Positions 34,089-42,626 of a stretch of 64,000 nucleotides of DNA are shown here, piece by piece; the stretch's first letter is position 1, and the number at the start of each line of letters is the position of its first letter. Made by a program: the position numbers and the translations under genes. Source of the DNA: Goodfellowiella coeruleoviolacea (GTDB taxonomy: Bacteria > Actinomycetota > Actinomycetes > Mycobacteriales > Pseudonocardiaceae); the NCBI RefSeq assembly GCF_024171785.1, contig NZ_JAMTCK010000004.1, forward strand, positions 248,001-312,000. Direction: 5' to 3'. Under the pieces are notes generated by a model that was not told the DNA's origin, did no database searches, and worked only from the letters and a program-made list of their open reading frames with translations.

Positions 34089-35921
34089 TCACTGTCCGAT
34101 GTGGATTCCCATGCCCGGTCCCAGCGGCAGGTCGGCGAAGTAGAACACGGTCAGGATCAGCGCCCAGGTCACCCAGAACGGCACCACGAACGGCACCATG
34201 CGGGCCACCAGCGTGCCGATGCCGGCCCGGGGTTCGTAGCGGCGCAGGAAGGTCAGCAGCACGATCATGTACGGGTTGAGCGGCGTCATCACCTGGGTGG
34301 CCGAGTCGCCGACCCGGAACGCCGCCTGGGCGAAGCCGGGCTCGAAGCCGAGGAGCGCGAACATGGGCACGAACACGGCCGCCATCAACGTCCACAGACT
34401 CGAACCGGAGATGATGAACAGGTTCAACAGCGAGGCCAGGACCATGAAGCCGACGAACGCGGGGTAGCCGTCCAGGCCGAGAGTCCGCAGCAGGTCCGCA
34501 CCGCTGACCGCCAGCCAGGTGCCGATGTTGGTCCAGTTGAACAGCGCGATGAACTGGCCGAGGATGAAGGCCAGCACCAGGAAGCCGGTCAGGTCGCGGA
34601 TCGCCCCACCCATCAGCCTCGGCACGTCCCCGGGCCTGGTGACGGCCTTGACGGTGGTGCCGTAGGCGATGGCGGGCACCAGGAAGACCAGGAAGATCAG
34701 TGTGGTGAGTGAACTCATCAGGGGCGACTTGGGCAGGTAGCCGCCGGTCTCGTTGCGCATCGGCGAGTCCGGCCACACGGTGAGCACGACCAGCGCGACC
34801 ACGGTCACCAGCAGGCTCAGTCCGGCCCAGCGCAGACCACGCCGCTCCACCGCGGTCAGCTCGACCCTGGCCGCCTGCCCGGCACCGGGTTCCGCGTCGG
34901 CGTCCGCGCCGGCCGGCCAGCCAGCACCTGCCGCGTCAGCACCTGCCGTGTCGGTGCCTGCCGTGTCAGCACCTGCCTTGCCGGCGCGAGGTGTGCCGCC
35001 GGCTGGCCGAGGGGTGCCGGGCCCGGCGGGCCCCGCGCCGCCAGTCGCGTCCGGGTCAGTGGCGTCCGAGTCAGTGGCGTCCGGGTCAGTGGCGTCCGGG
35101 GCGCGGGTACCCGGATCGCTGGTCTGCGGGTCGCTGGTGTCCGGGTCGCTGGTGTCCGGGTCGCCGGCCTCGTCCCGGGGCACGTTGGTGCGGTTCAGGC
35201 GTGGCTCGATGACCTTGTCGATCAACCAGCCGGCGAGCAGGCCGAGCGCGATCGAGGAGACCAGGTTGAAGTAGTAGTTGGAGACCGGGGTGACCGGCGT
35301 GCCCGGATTGGGCAGCGTCTCGGCCACGGCATTGCTGATCCCGGAGAACAGCGCGTCCAGGCTGGTCGGCACGGGCGCGGTGGAGTAGCCGGCGCCAGCG
35401 GCGGCGAACCCGCCGATCAGGCCGGCCACCGGGTGCCGGCCCGCGGCCTTGAACACCATCGCGGCCAACGGCGGGATGATGATCATCGACGAGTCGGCCA
35501 TCACGCTGGCGGACACCCCGATGACGCCGACCGCGTAGGGCAGCAGCCGTCCCCTGCTGCCGCCGAAGGCCGCGCGGATCAACGCGGACAACAGGCCGGT
35601 GCGCTCGGCGACGCCCACCCCCAGCATGATCGTCACGACCGTCTCCATCGGTGGGAAACCAATGAAGTTGGCGGGCAGCTTCGTGAACAGGAAGGCGATG
35701 CCCTCGCCGCTCAGCACGCCCCGGATCGGGATGTCCTCGTCGTCGCCCGGGATCCGCACGGTGACGCCGAACGCGGCGACGACCGTGGACACCACGATCA
35801 GGACCACCACCAAGATGGTGAACAGGATGAACGGCTCGGGCAGCCGGTTGCCCACCCGTTCGATCGTGGTCAGCAGTCGGTCCACTGCCCCGGGACGGGA
35901 CGCGGTCCTGGCCTTCGTCAT
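34089..35921 (-). CDS. AbgT family transporter with low-complexity cytoplasmic insert
   Basis: AbgT proteins import p-aminobenzoyl-glutamate or export sulfonamides. The 610 residues show the family segments ASVMADSSMIIIPPLAAMVF, GYSTAPVPTSLDALFSGISN and VGDSATQVMTPLNPYMIVL. Family members are usually about 510 residues; the excess is a repeat of DPDTSDP/DPDATDS and TAGTD/ADA units at residues 250-350, between two membrane halves. ATG 35921 follows GAGGAG by 6 nt. It lies 114 bases downstream of an M20 amidohydrolase on the same strand, which fits p-aminobenzoyl-glutamate use. Confidence 0.9.
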   Translation of the reverse strand: MTKARTASRPGAVDRLLTTIERVGNRLPEPFILFTILVVVLIVVSTVVAAFGVTVRIPGDDEDIPIRGVLSGEGIAFLFTKLPANFIGFPPMETVVTIMLGVGVAERTGLLSALIRAAFGGSRGRLLPYAVGVIGVSASVMADSSMIIIPPLAAMVFKAAGRHPVAGLIGGFAAAGAGYSTAPVPTSLDALFSGISNAVAETLPNPGTPVTPVSNYYFNLVSSIALGLLAGWLIDKVIEPRLNRTNVPRDEAGDPDTSDPDTSDPQTSDPGTRAPDATDPDATDSDATDPDATGGAGPAGPGTPRPAGGTPRAGKAGADTAGTDTAGADAAGAGWPAGADADAEPGAGQAARVELTAVERRGLRWAGLSLLVTVVALVVLTVWPDSPMRNETGGYLPKSPLMSSLTTLIFLVFLVPAIAYGTTVKAVTRPGDVPRLMGGAIRDLTGFLVLAFILGQFIALFNWTNIGTWLAVSGADLLRTLGLDGYPAFVGFMVLASLLNLFIISGSSLWTLMAAVFVPMFALLGFEPGFAQAAFRVGDSATQVMTPLNPYMIVLLTFLRRYEPRAGIGTLVARMVPFVVPFWVTWALILTVFYFADLPLGPGMGIHIGQ

Positions 35922-36035
35922 GCTGTTCTCCTCGCGGGAACGGGCAACCAGGGGAAAACACGGGCGAGCCACGGGACGCGCCGCGGGAACACCGGCCCGG
36001 CGTGGTGTGGGCCGCGGGACGGGGTGTCGACGGGG

Positions 36036-37409
36036 TCAGCTGAAGAAGTTGGGGACGTCCACCGGTCCGCCGGCCGCGGCGAACTCCTCGTGCACCGCCT
36101 CGCGCAGCACGGGGTCAGCGAGGTAGTCGGCGGCCACCTGGGCCAGGCCGTGTGCCCCGTCGAGCACGGCGCGATCCCCGTCGGCCGACCCGGCCGCCTC
36201 GGCGAACTCGACCGTGTGCAGTGCCCCGCTGGCCTGGCCGACGGCGATCATCGGGTGGATCGCGGGCATCCGGAAGCTCAGGTTGCCCAGGTCGGTCGAG
36301 CCGGTGAGGCTCTCCGGCACCACCCCGGGGCCCAGTGCCTTGCGGCCCCGGTCGCGCTGGTGCACGGCCCACCGCCGGGCCAGCGTGTGGTTGTGCCGGA
36401 TCGGCAGGTACGGCGGGAAGGGGTCCCAGCGCAGCTCCACCCCCACGCCGTGCAGCAGCGCCGCCCCCTGGGCGATGCGTTCGACCCGCTGGCTCAGGTC
36501 ACGCAGCAGGTCGGGGTCGGGGGACCGGAAGTAGAACAGCACGGCCGCGCGGTCGGGCACCACGTTCGGCCTGGCCCCACCGTCGGTGAACACGCCGTGG
36601 ATCCGGTCGGTGCCGGGAATGTGCTGCCGCAGCGCGGCAACGCCCTGGTAGGCGGTGACCGCCGCGTCCAGGGCGTTGCGCCCCATGAACGGCTGGGCCG
36701 AGGCGTGCGCGGCGATCCCGGTGAAGACCATCTCCACCTGGCGCCGGCCGAGGAACGGGTGGGTGGCCACGTCGTAGGGGAACGGGTGCAGCATGACCAC
36801 CGCGTCCACGTCGTCGAACACGCCGGCCCTGGCCAGCCGCTCCTTGCCGCCGCCACCCTCCTCGGCCGGGGTGCCGACCAGGCTGACCCGGCCGCCGGTG
36901 TGCGCGATGGCCGCCGCCGCGCCCAGGAAACCCCCGACGCCGGCCGCGCAGATGATGTTGTGGCCGCAGCCGTGCCCGATGCCGGGCAGCGCGTCGTACT
37001 CGGCCAGCACGGCCACGTGCGGATGGCCGGTCCCGGCCGAGGCCAGCAGGGCGGTGTCCAGCCCACCGACGCCCACCGCGGCCTGGTGTCCGGCTCGGGC
37101 GACCAGTTCGGCGACCACGCGCGCGGACCGGTGCTCGGCGTACGCGGGCTCGGGATGGGCGTGCAGGTCCCGGCTCAGGCCGACCAGTTCGGCGCTCAGC
37201 TCGGCCACGGACGCCGCGACCAGGGTGCGCACGTGCCCCGGTGCGCCGGTGTGCGCGGAGGTGAGGTGGTCCGCCGCCGCGATCCGCTCCCCGGTGGCCT
37301 GCTCGACCGCCCGCAGGTAGGCGCTGTTGGGCGGGGTGGGCACCGAGGGGTCCAGCGCTGGCTGGCCCGACGTGGCCGGGTCGGGTACTGGCTGGTCCAC
37401 GACTGACAT
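36036..37409 (-). CDS. M20 family metallopeptidase / p-aminobenzoyl-glutamate hydrolase-like amidohydrolase
   Basis: A 457-residue M20D-type amidohydrolase. The metal site residues lie in DLHAHPEPAY, GHGCGHNIICAAG, PAEEGGGGKERL and near the C-terminal TGSTDLGNLSF. Family members include AbgB, IAA-amino-acid hydrolases and aminoacylases. The next gene is an AbgT transporter, so p-aminobenzoyl-glutamate or a similar folate breakdown product is the likely substrate. ATG 37409 lies 7 nt after TACGGT (37417-37422 on the minus strand), indicating a leaderless mRNA; longer frames upstream are not supported. Confidence 0.9.
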   Translation of the reverse strand: MSVVDQPVPDPATSGQPALDPSVPTPPNSAYLRAVEQATGERIAAADHLTSAHTGAPGHVRTLVAASVAELSAELVGLSRDLHAHPEPAYAEHRSARVVAELVARAGHQAAVGVGGLDTALLASAGTGHPHVAVLAEYDALPGIGHGCGHNIICAAGVGGFLGAAAAIAHTGGRVSLVGTPAEEGGGGKERLARAGVFDDVDAVVMLHPFPYDVATHPFLGRRQVEMVFTGIAAHASAQPFMGRNALDAAVTAYQGVAALRQHIPGTDRIHGVFTDGGARPNVVPDRAAVLFYFRSPDPDLLRDLSQRVERIAQGAALLHGVGVELRWDPFPPYLPIRHNHTLARRWAVHQRDRGRKALGPGVVPESLTGSTDLGNLSFRMPAIHPMIAVGQASGALHTVEFAEAAGSADGDRAVLDGAHGLAQVAADYLADPVLREAVHEEFAAAGGPVDVPNFFS

Positions 37410-37584
37410 GGGCCGGACCGTAACCCGGCCGCAGCAAGGAGCAAAGCGCCGCGCGGTTAACGCGGGGTTTCGTCCGCCGACACCGGGTTGTCCGCGCACC
37501 AGCGGTGCTTTTCCGCGCACGGCTGGCGCGGTCGGGGCGGGCGGGCACCGGTGATCAGGCGGGACAACTTCCCACCGGCTGGGT

Positions 37585-37734
37585 TAGGGTGGCCGGCGTC
37601 AGTGCCTAGGGTTCCGCCCCTCAACCGCCATGAACACCCCACAACCAGGGTGAGGGGGACTGGACCGAGCGGCACCGCTGGCCGCCCAGGAGCGGTGGCC
37701 GGTCATCTGACGGGACAAAAGCCTGGAGGAACCC
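37585..37734 (+). promoter_or_regulatory. Guanidine-I (ykkC-yxkD class) riboswitch aptamer
   Basis: The three conserved blocks of the ykkC RNA occur in order: CTAGGGTTCCG at 37606-37616, ACTGGACCGAGCGG at 37659-37672, and ACGGGACAAAAGCC at 37710-37723 followed by TGGAGGA. Between them are the expected stems, CCCCTC pairing with GAGGGG and CACCGCT pairing with AGCGGTG. TAGGGT at 37585-37590 is a possible -10 box, giving an RNA start near 37597. The intact ACGGGACAAAAG block favours the guanidine-binding subtype 1; the ppGpp or PRPP subtypes are less likely given the transporter downstream. Confidence 0.88.
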
Positions 37735-37769
37735 GGTTCTCGTGCGCGCGAGAACCATTGAGGGGTTCT
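37735..37769 (+). promoter_or_regulatory. Riboswitch expression platform with two competing hairpins
   Basis: GGTTCTCG (37735-37742) can pair with CGAGAACC (37749-37756). Alternatively AGAACC (37751-37756) can pair with GGTTCT (37764-37769), which takes up part of the Shine-Dalgarno AGGGG (37761-37765). The two are mutually exclusive, and there is no T tract, so translation control is more likely than termination. Confidence 0.65.
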
Positions 37770-37772
37770 GTG

Positions 37773-38639
37773 ATGAGTCCGCTTGCCGTCGCCCTTGTCC
37801 TCGCCGCGGCGTGTGCCCACGCCGGCTGGAACCTGTTCGCCAAGCGTGCCGGTGACGGCGGGGTGCTGTTCGTCTGGCTGACGTCGGTCACGTCCCTGGT
37901 CGTGTACCTGCCGGTCGCCGCGGTGACCGCGCTGGTCGATCCGGTTCGGCCGGGGTGGACCGAAGTGCTGGTGGTCGGCGTGAGCGCCGGCCTGCACCTG
38001 GTCTACTTCGTGCTGTTGCAGCGCGGGTACGCGGTGGGCGACATGTCCGTGGTCTATCCACTGGCCAGGGGCACCGGGCCGCTGTTCACCGTGCTGGTCA
38101 GCGTGCTGCTGCTGGACGAACGCCCAGGGGCGCTGGGCCTGGCCGGGGCGGCGGCCGTGGTGCTCGGCGTGTTCGTGATCGGCTGGGGGAGTGCGCCGGC
38201 CACCAGCGGCCGGACCCGGTGGGGCGGAGCGGCCTTCGGCGTGCTCACCGGTGTGGTGATCACCCTGTACACGCTGTGGGACGCGCACGCGGTGACCACG
38301 CTCACCCTGTCGCCGCTGCTGCTGGACTGGGGCAACAACCTGGGCCGGACCCTGCTGGTGGCACCGCACGCGCTGCGCCGGCGGGCTGCGGCGGTGGCGT
38401 TGTGGCGGGCCCAGTGGCGCACGGTGCTGGCCGTCGGGGTGCTCTCGCCGCTGGCCTACATCCTGGTGCTGTTCGCCATGCGCCTGGCCCCGGTCAGCCT
38501 GGTCGCGCCGGCCAGGGAACTGAGCATCGTGGTGGGCGGCGTGGCCGCGTGGTTGCTGCTGGGCGAGCCGAATCCGCTGCGCCGACTGACCGGAGCGGCG
38601 ATCGTGCTGGCCGGCGTGGCCGCCATCGCCGTGTCCTGA
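37773..38639 (+). CDS. DMT/EamA family transporter, probable guanidinium exporter
   Basis: A 288-residue membrane protein with ten predicted helices in two EamA repeats (start SPLAVALVLAAACAHAGWNL; second half near VISLY-type VVITLYTLWDAHAV). The drug/metabolite transporter superfamily also contains the small SMR guanidinium exporters (Gdx) usually found behind this riboswitch. Given the ykkC RNA directly upstream, export of guanidinium or a guanidino compound is the best inference. The ATG follows AGGGG. It is monocistronic; the PemK-like gene downstream is convergent. Confidence 0.88.
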   Translation: MSPLAVALVLAAACAHAGWNLFAKRAGDGGVLFVWLTSVTSLVVYLPVAAVTALVDPVRPGWTEVLVVGVSAGLHLVYFVLLQRGYAVGDMSVVYPLARGTGPLFTVLVSVLLLDERPGALGLAGAAAVVLGVFVIGWGSAPATSGRTRWGGAAFGVLTGVVITLYTLWDAHAVTTLTLSPLLLDWGNNLGRTLLVAPHALRRRAAAVALWRAQWRTVLAVGVLSPLAYILVLFAMRLAPVSLVAPARELSIVVGGVAAWLLLGEPNPLRRLTGAAIVLAGVAAIAVS

Positions 38640-38716
38640 CCCGCCGCGCCCGGGCCGGTGGAACAGCAGCCGTTGTCGAGCGCGGTGCGCTGCCGCAGGC
38701 TGTCGGTCGCGCGGGG

Positions 38717-39166
38717 TCAGCGCCAGCCGTAGCGGCGGTGCAGTTCGACGGCCACGGCCTGGAAGCGGGTGGCGTCCAACACCGCGCCCTCCCGCCGGAT
38801 GTCGTCCTCGTCGAGTTCGAACAGCCGGTCCAACCGCAGGTAGGAGGCACGCTCCTCGCGGTCCCAGGCGCCGGAGCCCAGCGCCAGCCAGTCCTGCTCC
38901 TCGTGGTCCTCAGGGGCCCGGGAGGACAGCATCATGGCGTGCAGTGCTCGCCCGTCGCGGCCGACGACCAGCAGCGGGCGGTCCTTGCCCCGGCTGGGGT
39001 CGTCCTCGTAGGGCACCCACGCCCAGACCACCTCACCGGGATCGGCGTCGCCGTCCAGGTTCGGGGCGTACACCAGATCCGTGGTCCGCTGGTGGAAGGC
39101 GATCTCACGGACAGCGCCGCGACCGGGCCGGGGGTGACCATCAAGCACGACGGGCAGCCTAATCAC
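38717..39166 (-). CDS. PemK/MazF-like protein
   Basis: A 149-residue protein with the MazF/PemK-type barrel (PGEVVWAWVPYEDDPSRGKDR, then PLLVVGRDGRALHAMMLSS). MazF toxins cleave mRNA; this conserved actinobacterial variant is longer, with an acidic C-terminus, and I see no antitoxin gene beside it, so a toxin role is doubtful. GTG 39166 gives the start VIRLPVVLDGHPRPGRG; the frame is open further upstream without homology. In related genomes a similar gene lies near lepA, as here. Confidence 0.75.
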   Translation of the reverse strand: MIRLPVVLDGHPRPGRGAVREIAFHQRTTDLVYAPNLDGDADPGEVVWAWVPYEDDPSRGKDRPLLVVGRDGRALHAMMLSSRAPEDHEEQDWLALGSGAWDREERASYLRLDRLFELDEDDIRREGAVLDATRFQAVAVELHRRYGWR

Positions 39167-39214
39167 GGTGTTCCCGCCCCAGCCAGCGACCCGACCGGGT
39201 CCCGACCCGGGGTT

Positions 39215-39250
39215 CGACCTAGACCTAGACCTCGACCTCGACCTCGACCC
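39215..39250 (+). repeat. Hexanucleotide tandem repeat
   Basis: Six units of (C/A)GACCT in a row, with the last ending GACCC. It lies in the 217-bp spacer between the divergent PemK-like and VOC genes. In frame it would encode a Leu-Asp repeat, but no gene runs through it. Confidence 0.85.
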
Positions 39251-39383
39251 GGGCCTCGGGACCGCGATGGCGACGAGCGCCCGGTGGATCCGAGCGGTCG
39301 CCGCTGACCGGCGGTTCGGGCAAACGGGCGGCAGGCCGGGCAGAGCCGGGCGAAACCAGCGGGCACGCGGTAGGAACAGGGGT

Positions 39384-39875
39384 ATGGAACTGCTGAGCAG
39401 CCGGTTTTTGCTGCACCCCACCGATCCGGACCGGACCGTCGCCTTCTACCGGGACACGCTCGGCCTGGCGGTGCACCGGGAGTTCCCCGGTGGCACGGTC
39501 TTCTTCCTCGGCCAGGGCCTGCTGGAGGTGTCGGGGCGGGGAAGCACCGGACCCAGCCCCGACCTGGGTTTGTGGCTGCAGGTCAGGGATCTGGCCGCGG
39601 CCTTTCAGGAACTGAGCGCGCGCAACGTCCCGGTGCTGCGGGAGCCCCGCCGAGAACCGTGGGGGCTGGACGAGATGTGGATCGCGGATCCGGACGGGAC
39701 GCGCATCGTGCTGGTGGAGATCCCCGCCGGCCATCCGCTGCGGACGGACGTGCGCTGGCAGGCCGGCACGCCAGGAGACGCGGCGGGACAGGCACCCGGC
39801 GGGGCGGACGGGGCAGCGCCGGGCCGAGCGGCGGACGCGGCCGGGGTGGGAGCGGACGCCGAGCCGGCCGGCTGA
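39384..39875 (+). CDS. VOC superfamily (glyoxalase/bleomycin-resistance-like) protein
   Basis: A 163-residue protein whose first 118 residues are one VOC module: SSRFLLHPTDPDRTVAFYRD, LGLAVHREFPGG, and the last strand DPDGTRIVLVEI with a metal-ligand-like glutamate. The remaining 45 residues are a disordered Ala/Gly tail. Two modules, usually from a dimer, are needed for an active site. The substrate cannot be inferred. AGGAACAGGGG precedes the ATG at 39384. Confidence 0.88.
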   Translation: MELLSSRFLLHPTDPDRTVAFYRDTLGLAVHREFPGGTVFFLGQGLLEVSGRGSTGPSPDLGLWLQVRDLAAAFQELSARNVPVLREPRREPWGLDEMWIADPDGTRIVLVEIPAGHPLRTDVRWQAGTPGDAAGQAPGGADGAAPGRAADAAGVGADAEPAG

Positions 39876-40241
39876 CGAACTGGCCGGCCCAGGTGGCCGG
39901 CGCAGGAGGCCGGCGGCCACCGGGGTGACCGGGTGAGCTGGGCCACGACCGGCTGCGCGGGTACCGGGTGCGCGGCTGGACCAGCGGGCCTGGGGCAGTT
40001 GGAACCCCGGTCCACCGCGAAATCCCGGAAACCCCGGTCCAGCCGGAAACCCCGGGTTCGCCGGCAGCGCGATCCGCCGGGCAAGGCTGGTCCGCCGGAG
40101 GGCCGCGCGGGCCCGGGCCGGCCCGGCCGGACCGGCGCTGAGCAGGGCAGGACACGGCCAAAGTGGCCGTGACGTGCGGAGCACGGCCGCGAACGTGGGA
40201 CGATGGACACGCCACCCCGTCCGTTCGCGCGAGGAACCTGA
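39876..40241. other. Spacer upstream of lepA
   Basis: About 370 bases without a gene. It contains related strings CCGGAAACCCCGG near 40025-40070 and GC-rich inverted repeats. A promoter for lepA is probably near GACGAT at 40199, giving a leader of about 35 bases. Nothing else is clear. Confidence 0.4.
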
Positions 40242-42095
40242 GTGACTACGTTCGCCGACACCACGTTCACGCCGCCGGAGCTGATCCGGAACTTCTGCAT
40301 CATCGCCCACATCGACCACGGCAAGTCCACCCTGGCCGACCGGATGCTGCAGCTCACCGGCGTGCTCGACGAGCGCTCCTACCGGGCGCAGTACCTGGAC
40401 CGGATGGACATCGAGCGGGAACGGGGCATCACCATCAAGGCGCAGAACGTGCGCCTGCCCTGGCAGGTCGACGGGCAGGACCACGTCCTGCACCTGATCG
40501 ACACCCCGGGCCACGTCGACTTCACCTACGAGGTGTCCCGGGCGCTGGAGGCCTGTGAGGGCGCCATCCTGCTGGTCGACGCCGCGCAGGGGATCGAGGC
40601 CCAGACCCTGGCCAACCTGTACCTGGCGCTGGAGAACGACCTCACCGTCATCCCGGTGCTCAACAAGATCGACCTGCCCGCGGCCGACCCGGACAAGTAC
40701 GCCGGCGAACTCGCCCACATCATCGGCTGTGAGCCCGAGGACGTGCTGCGGGTGTCCGCCAAGACCGGGGTGGGCGTGCCCGAACTGCTCAACGAGGTGG
40801 TGCGCCAGATTCCGGCGCCCGAGGGCGACCCGGACGCGCCGGCCCGGGCGATGATCTTCGACTCGGTGTACGACACCTACCGGGGCGTGGTCACCTACAT
40901 CCGGGTGGTGGACGGGAAGATCACCCCGCGGGAGCGGATCCGGATGATGTCCACCGGCGCCACCCACGAGCTGCTCGAAGTGGGCATCATCTCGCCGGAG
41001 CCCAAGCCGAGCAGCGGGCTGGGCGTCGGCGAGGTCGGCTACCTGATCACCGGGGTGAAGGACGTGCGCCAGTCCCGGGTCGGGGACACGGTGACCGCCG
41101 AGCGCAAGGGCGCCACCGAGCCGCTGGCCGGCTACCGCGACCCCAAGCCGATGGTCTACTCCGGCCTGTACCCGGTGGACGGGTCCGACTACCCGGACCT
41201 GCGCGAGGCACTGGACAAGCTGCGGCTCAACGACGCCGCGCTGACCTTCGAGCCGGAGACCTCGGCCGCGCTCGGCTTCGGGTTCCGGTGCGGCTTCCTC
41301 GGCCTGCTGCACCTGGAGATCACCAGGGACCGGCTGGAGCGCGAGTTCGGCCTCGACCTGATCTCCACCGCGCCCAACGTGGTCTACCGGGTCGTGCTCG
41401 ACGACGGCGGCGAGCAGGTGGTCACCAACCCGTCGGACTGGCCGACCGGCAAGATCGCCGAGGTGTACGAGCCGGTGGTCAAGACCACGATCATCGCGCC
41501 GAGCGACTACATCGGCGCGATCATGGAGCTGTGCCAGAGCCGGCGCGGCCAGCTCGGCGGGATGGACTACCTGTCCGAGGACCGCGTCGAACTGCGCTAC
41601 ACCATGCCGCTCGCCGAGATCATCTACGACTTCTTCGACGCGCTGAAGTCCCGCACCAGGGGCTATGCCTCGCTGGACTACGAGGAGGCCGGTGAGCAGG
41701 CCGCGAACCTGGTCAAGGTGGACATCCTGCTGCAGGGCGAGCCGGTGGACGCGTTCAGCGCGATCGTGCACCGGGACGCCGCCTACGGCTACGGCACCAG
41801 GATGGCCAGCAAGCTGCGCGAGCTGATCCCCCGGCAGCAGTTCGAGGTGCCGATCCAGGCCGCCATCGGCTCGCGGGTGATCGCCAGGGAGACCATCCGG
41901 GCGATCCGCAAGGACGTGCTGGCCAAGTGCTACGGCGGTGACATCACCCGCAAGCGCAAGCTGCTGGAGAAGCAGAAGGAAGGCAAGAAGCGGATGAAGA
42001 TGGTCGGTCGGGTCGAGGTGCCGCAGGAGGCGTTCGTCGCGGCCCTGTCGACCGACGACTCCACCGACAAGGGCGGCAAGTCCGGCAAGAAGTAG
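40242..42095 (+). CDS. lepA: Elongation factor 4 (LepA)
   Basis: Ribosomal GTPase that back-translocates or remodels stalled ribosomes. The 617 residues have [14 protein letters not shown] (G1) near residue 20, RGITIKAQ (G2), DTPGHVDF (G3) and NKIDLP (G4), then EF-G-like domains II, III and V and the LepA-specific C-terminal domain ([20 protein letters not shown]). Length is normal. The GTG start is preceded by GAGGAA. Position near holA-rpsT and upstream of the sulfur genes matches mycobacterial order (Rv2404c). Confidence 0.98.
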   Translation: MTTFADTTFTPPELIRNFCIIAHIDHGKSTLADRMLQLTGVLDERSYRAQYLDRMDIERERGITIKAQNVRLPWQVDGQDHVLHLIDTPGHVDFTYEVSRALEACEGAILLVDAAQGIEAQTLANLYLALENDLTVIPVLNKIDLPAADPDKYAGELAHIIGCEPEDVLRVSAKTGVGVPELLNEVVRQIPAPEGDPDAPARAMIFDSVYDTYRGVVTYIRVVDGKITPRERIRMMSTGATHELLEVGIISPEPKPSSGLGVGEVGYLITGVKDVRQSRVGDTVTAERKGATEPLAGYRDPKPMVYSGLYPVDGSDYPDLREALDKLRLNDAALTFEPETSAALGFGFRCGFLGLLHLEITRDRLEREFGLDLISTAPNVVYRVVLDDGGEQVVTNPSDWPTGKIAEVYEPVVKTTIIAPSDYIGAIMELCQSRRGQLGGMDYLSEDRVELRYTMPLAEIIYDFFDALKSRTRGYASLDYEEAGEQAANLVKVDILLQGEPVDAFSAIVHRDAAYGYGTRMASKLRELIPRQQFEVPIQAAIGSRVIARETIRAIRKDVLAKCYGGDITRKRKLLEKQKEGKKRMKMVGRVEVPQEAFVAALSTDDSTDKGGKSGKK

Positions 42096-42136
42096 CGGGC
42101 GAACCAGCGAGCAGCGCCCCGGCGTCGACAGTCCGA

Positions 42137-42145
42137 TGTGGATAA
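42137..42145 (-). promoter_or_regulatory. Single DnaA-box-like sequence
   Basis: TGTGGATAA, the complement of TTATCCACA, lies between lepA and the next small gene. One isolated 9-mer could be chance; recorded because two paired sites occur elsewhere. Confidence 0.3.
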
Positions 42146-42187
42146 TCCAGGGCGGACCACGATCGGGCTGTCGGCTGGGGGAGTGAC

Positions 42188-42565
42188 GTGCGAGCGCAAC
42201 CGGAGCGGGCGGGGGCCGGCCAGGCAGGGGGCGGCCAGCCCGCGGTGGCGGGAGCACCGCCCCGCCGGCTCGCCTCGGTCGGCGGTTTCCTGCTGCCGCT
42301 GGCCGGGATCGCCCTGCTCGGCTGGGGCTGGGCGGTGCGGGCGCGCCCGTGGGGCTGGCGGGGCGGTGAGTACGCCTCCGCCTTCGCCGGGCTGGTCCTG
42401 GGTGGTCTGGTGGTGGGGGCGCTGCTGCTCGGCGTGCCCCGGCACCGGGCGCTGCGGTCCTTCGGCAGGGGACTGCTGCTGGGCGCCAGCCTCGGGGTGC
42501 TGCTCGGTGTCGGCCTGATCGCGCTGCTCGGGTACGGGTTGTCGCGGACCGAGATCCCGTTCTAG
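42188..42565 (+). CDS. Small membrane protein of unknown function
   Basis: A 125-residue protein I do not recognise. A disordered head of about 28 residues is followed by three hydrophobic segments (about 30-50, 62-82 and 95-115; for example GGFLLPLAGIALLGWGWAV). There are no cysteine or catalytic motifs. It starts with GTG 93 bases after lepA in the same direction and may be co-transcribed with it. Codon use looks like its neighbours. Confidence 0.7.
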   Translation: MRAQPERAGAGQAGGGQPAVAGAPPRRLASVGGFLLPLAGIALLGWGWAVRARPWGWRGGEYASAFAGLVLGGLVVGALLLGVPRHRALRSFGRGLLLGASLGVLLGVGLIALLGYGLSRTEIPF

Positions 42566-42626
42566 GGGCCGTCCACCACCGCGCTCCCGCGGCCGACCGG
42601 CGCCACGGGCCCGCCCGCCGCCGCGG

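Noticed and set aside
38717-39166. Complete toxin-antitoxin module
   Set aside because: Only a PemK/MazF-like fold protein is seen; neither neighbour is an antitoxin.
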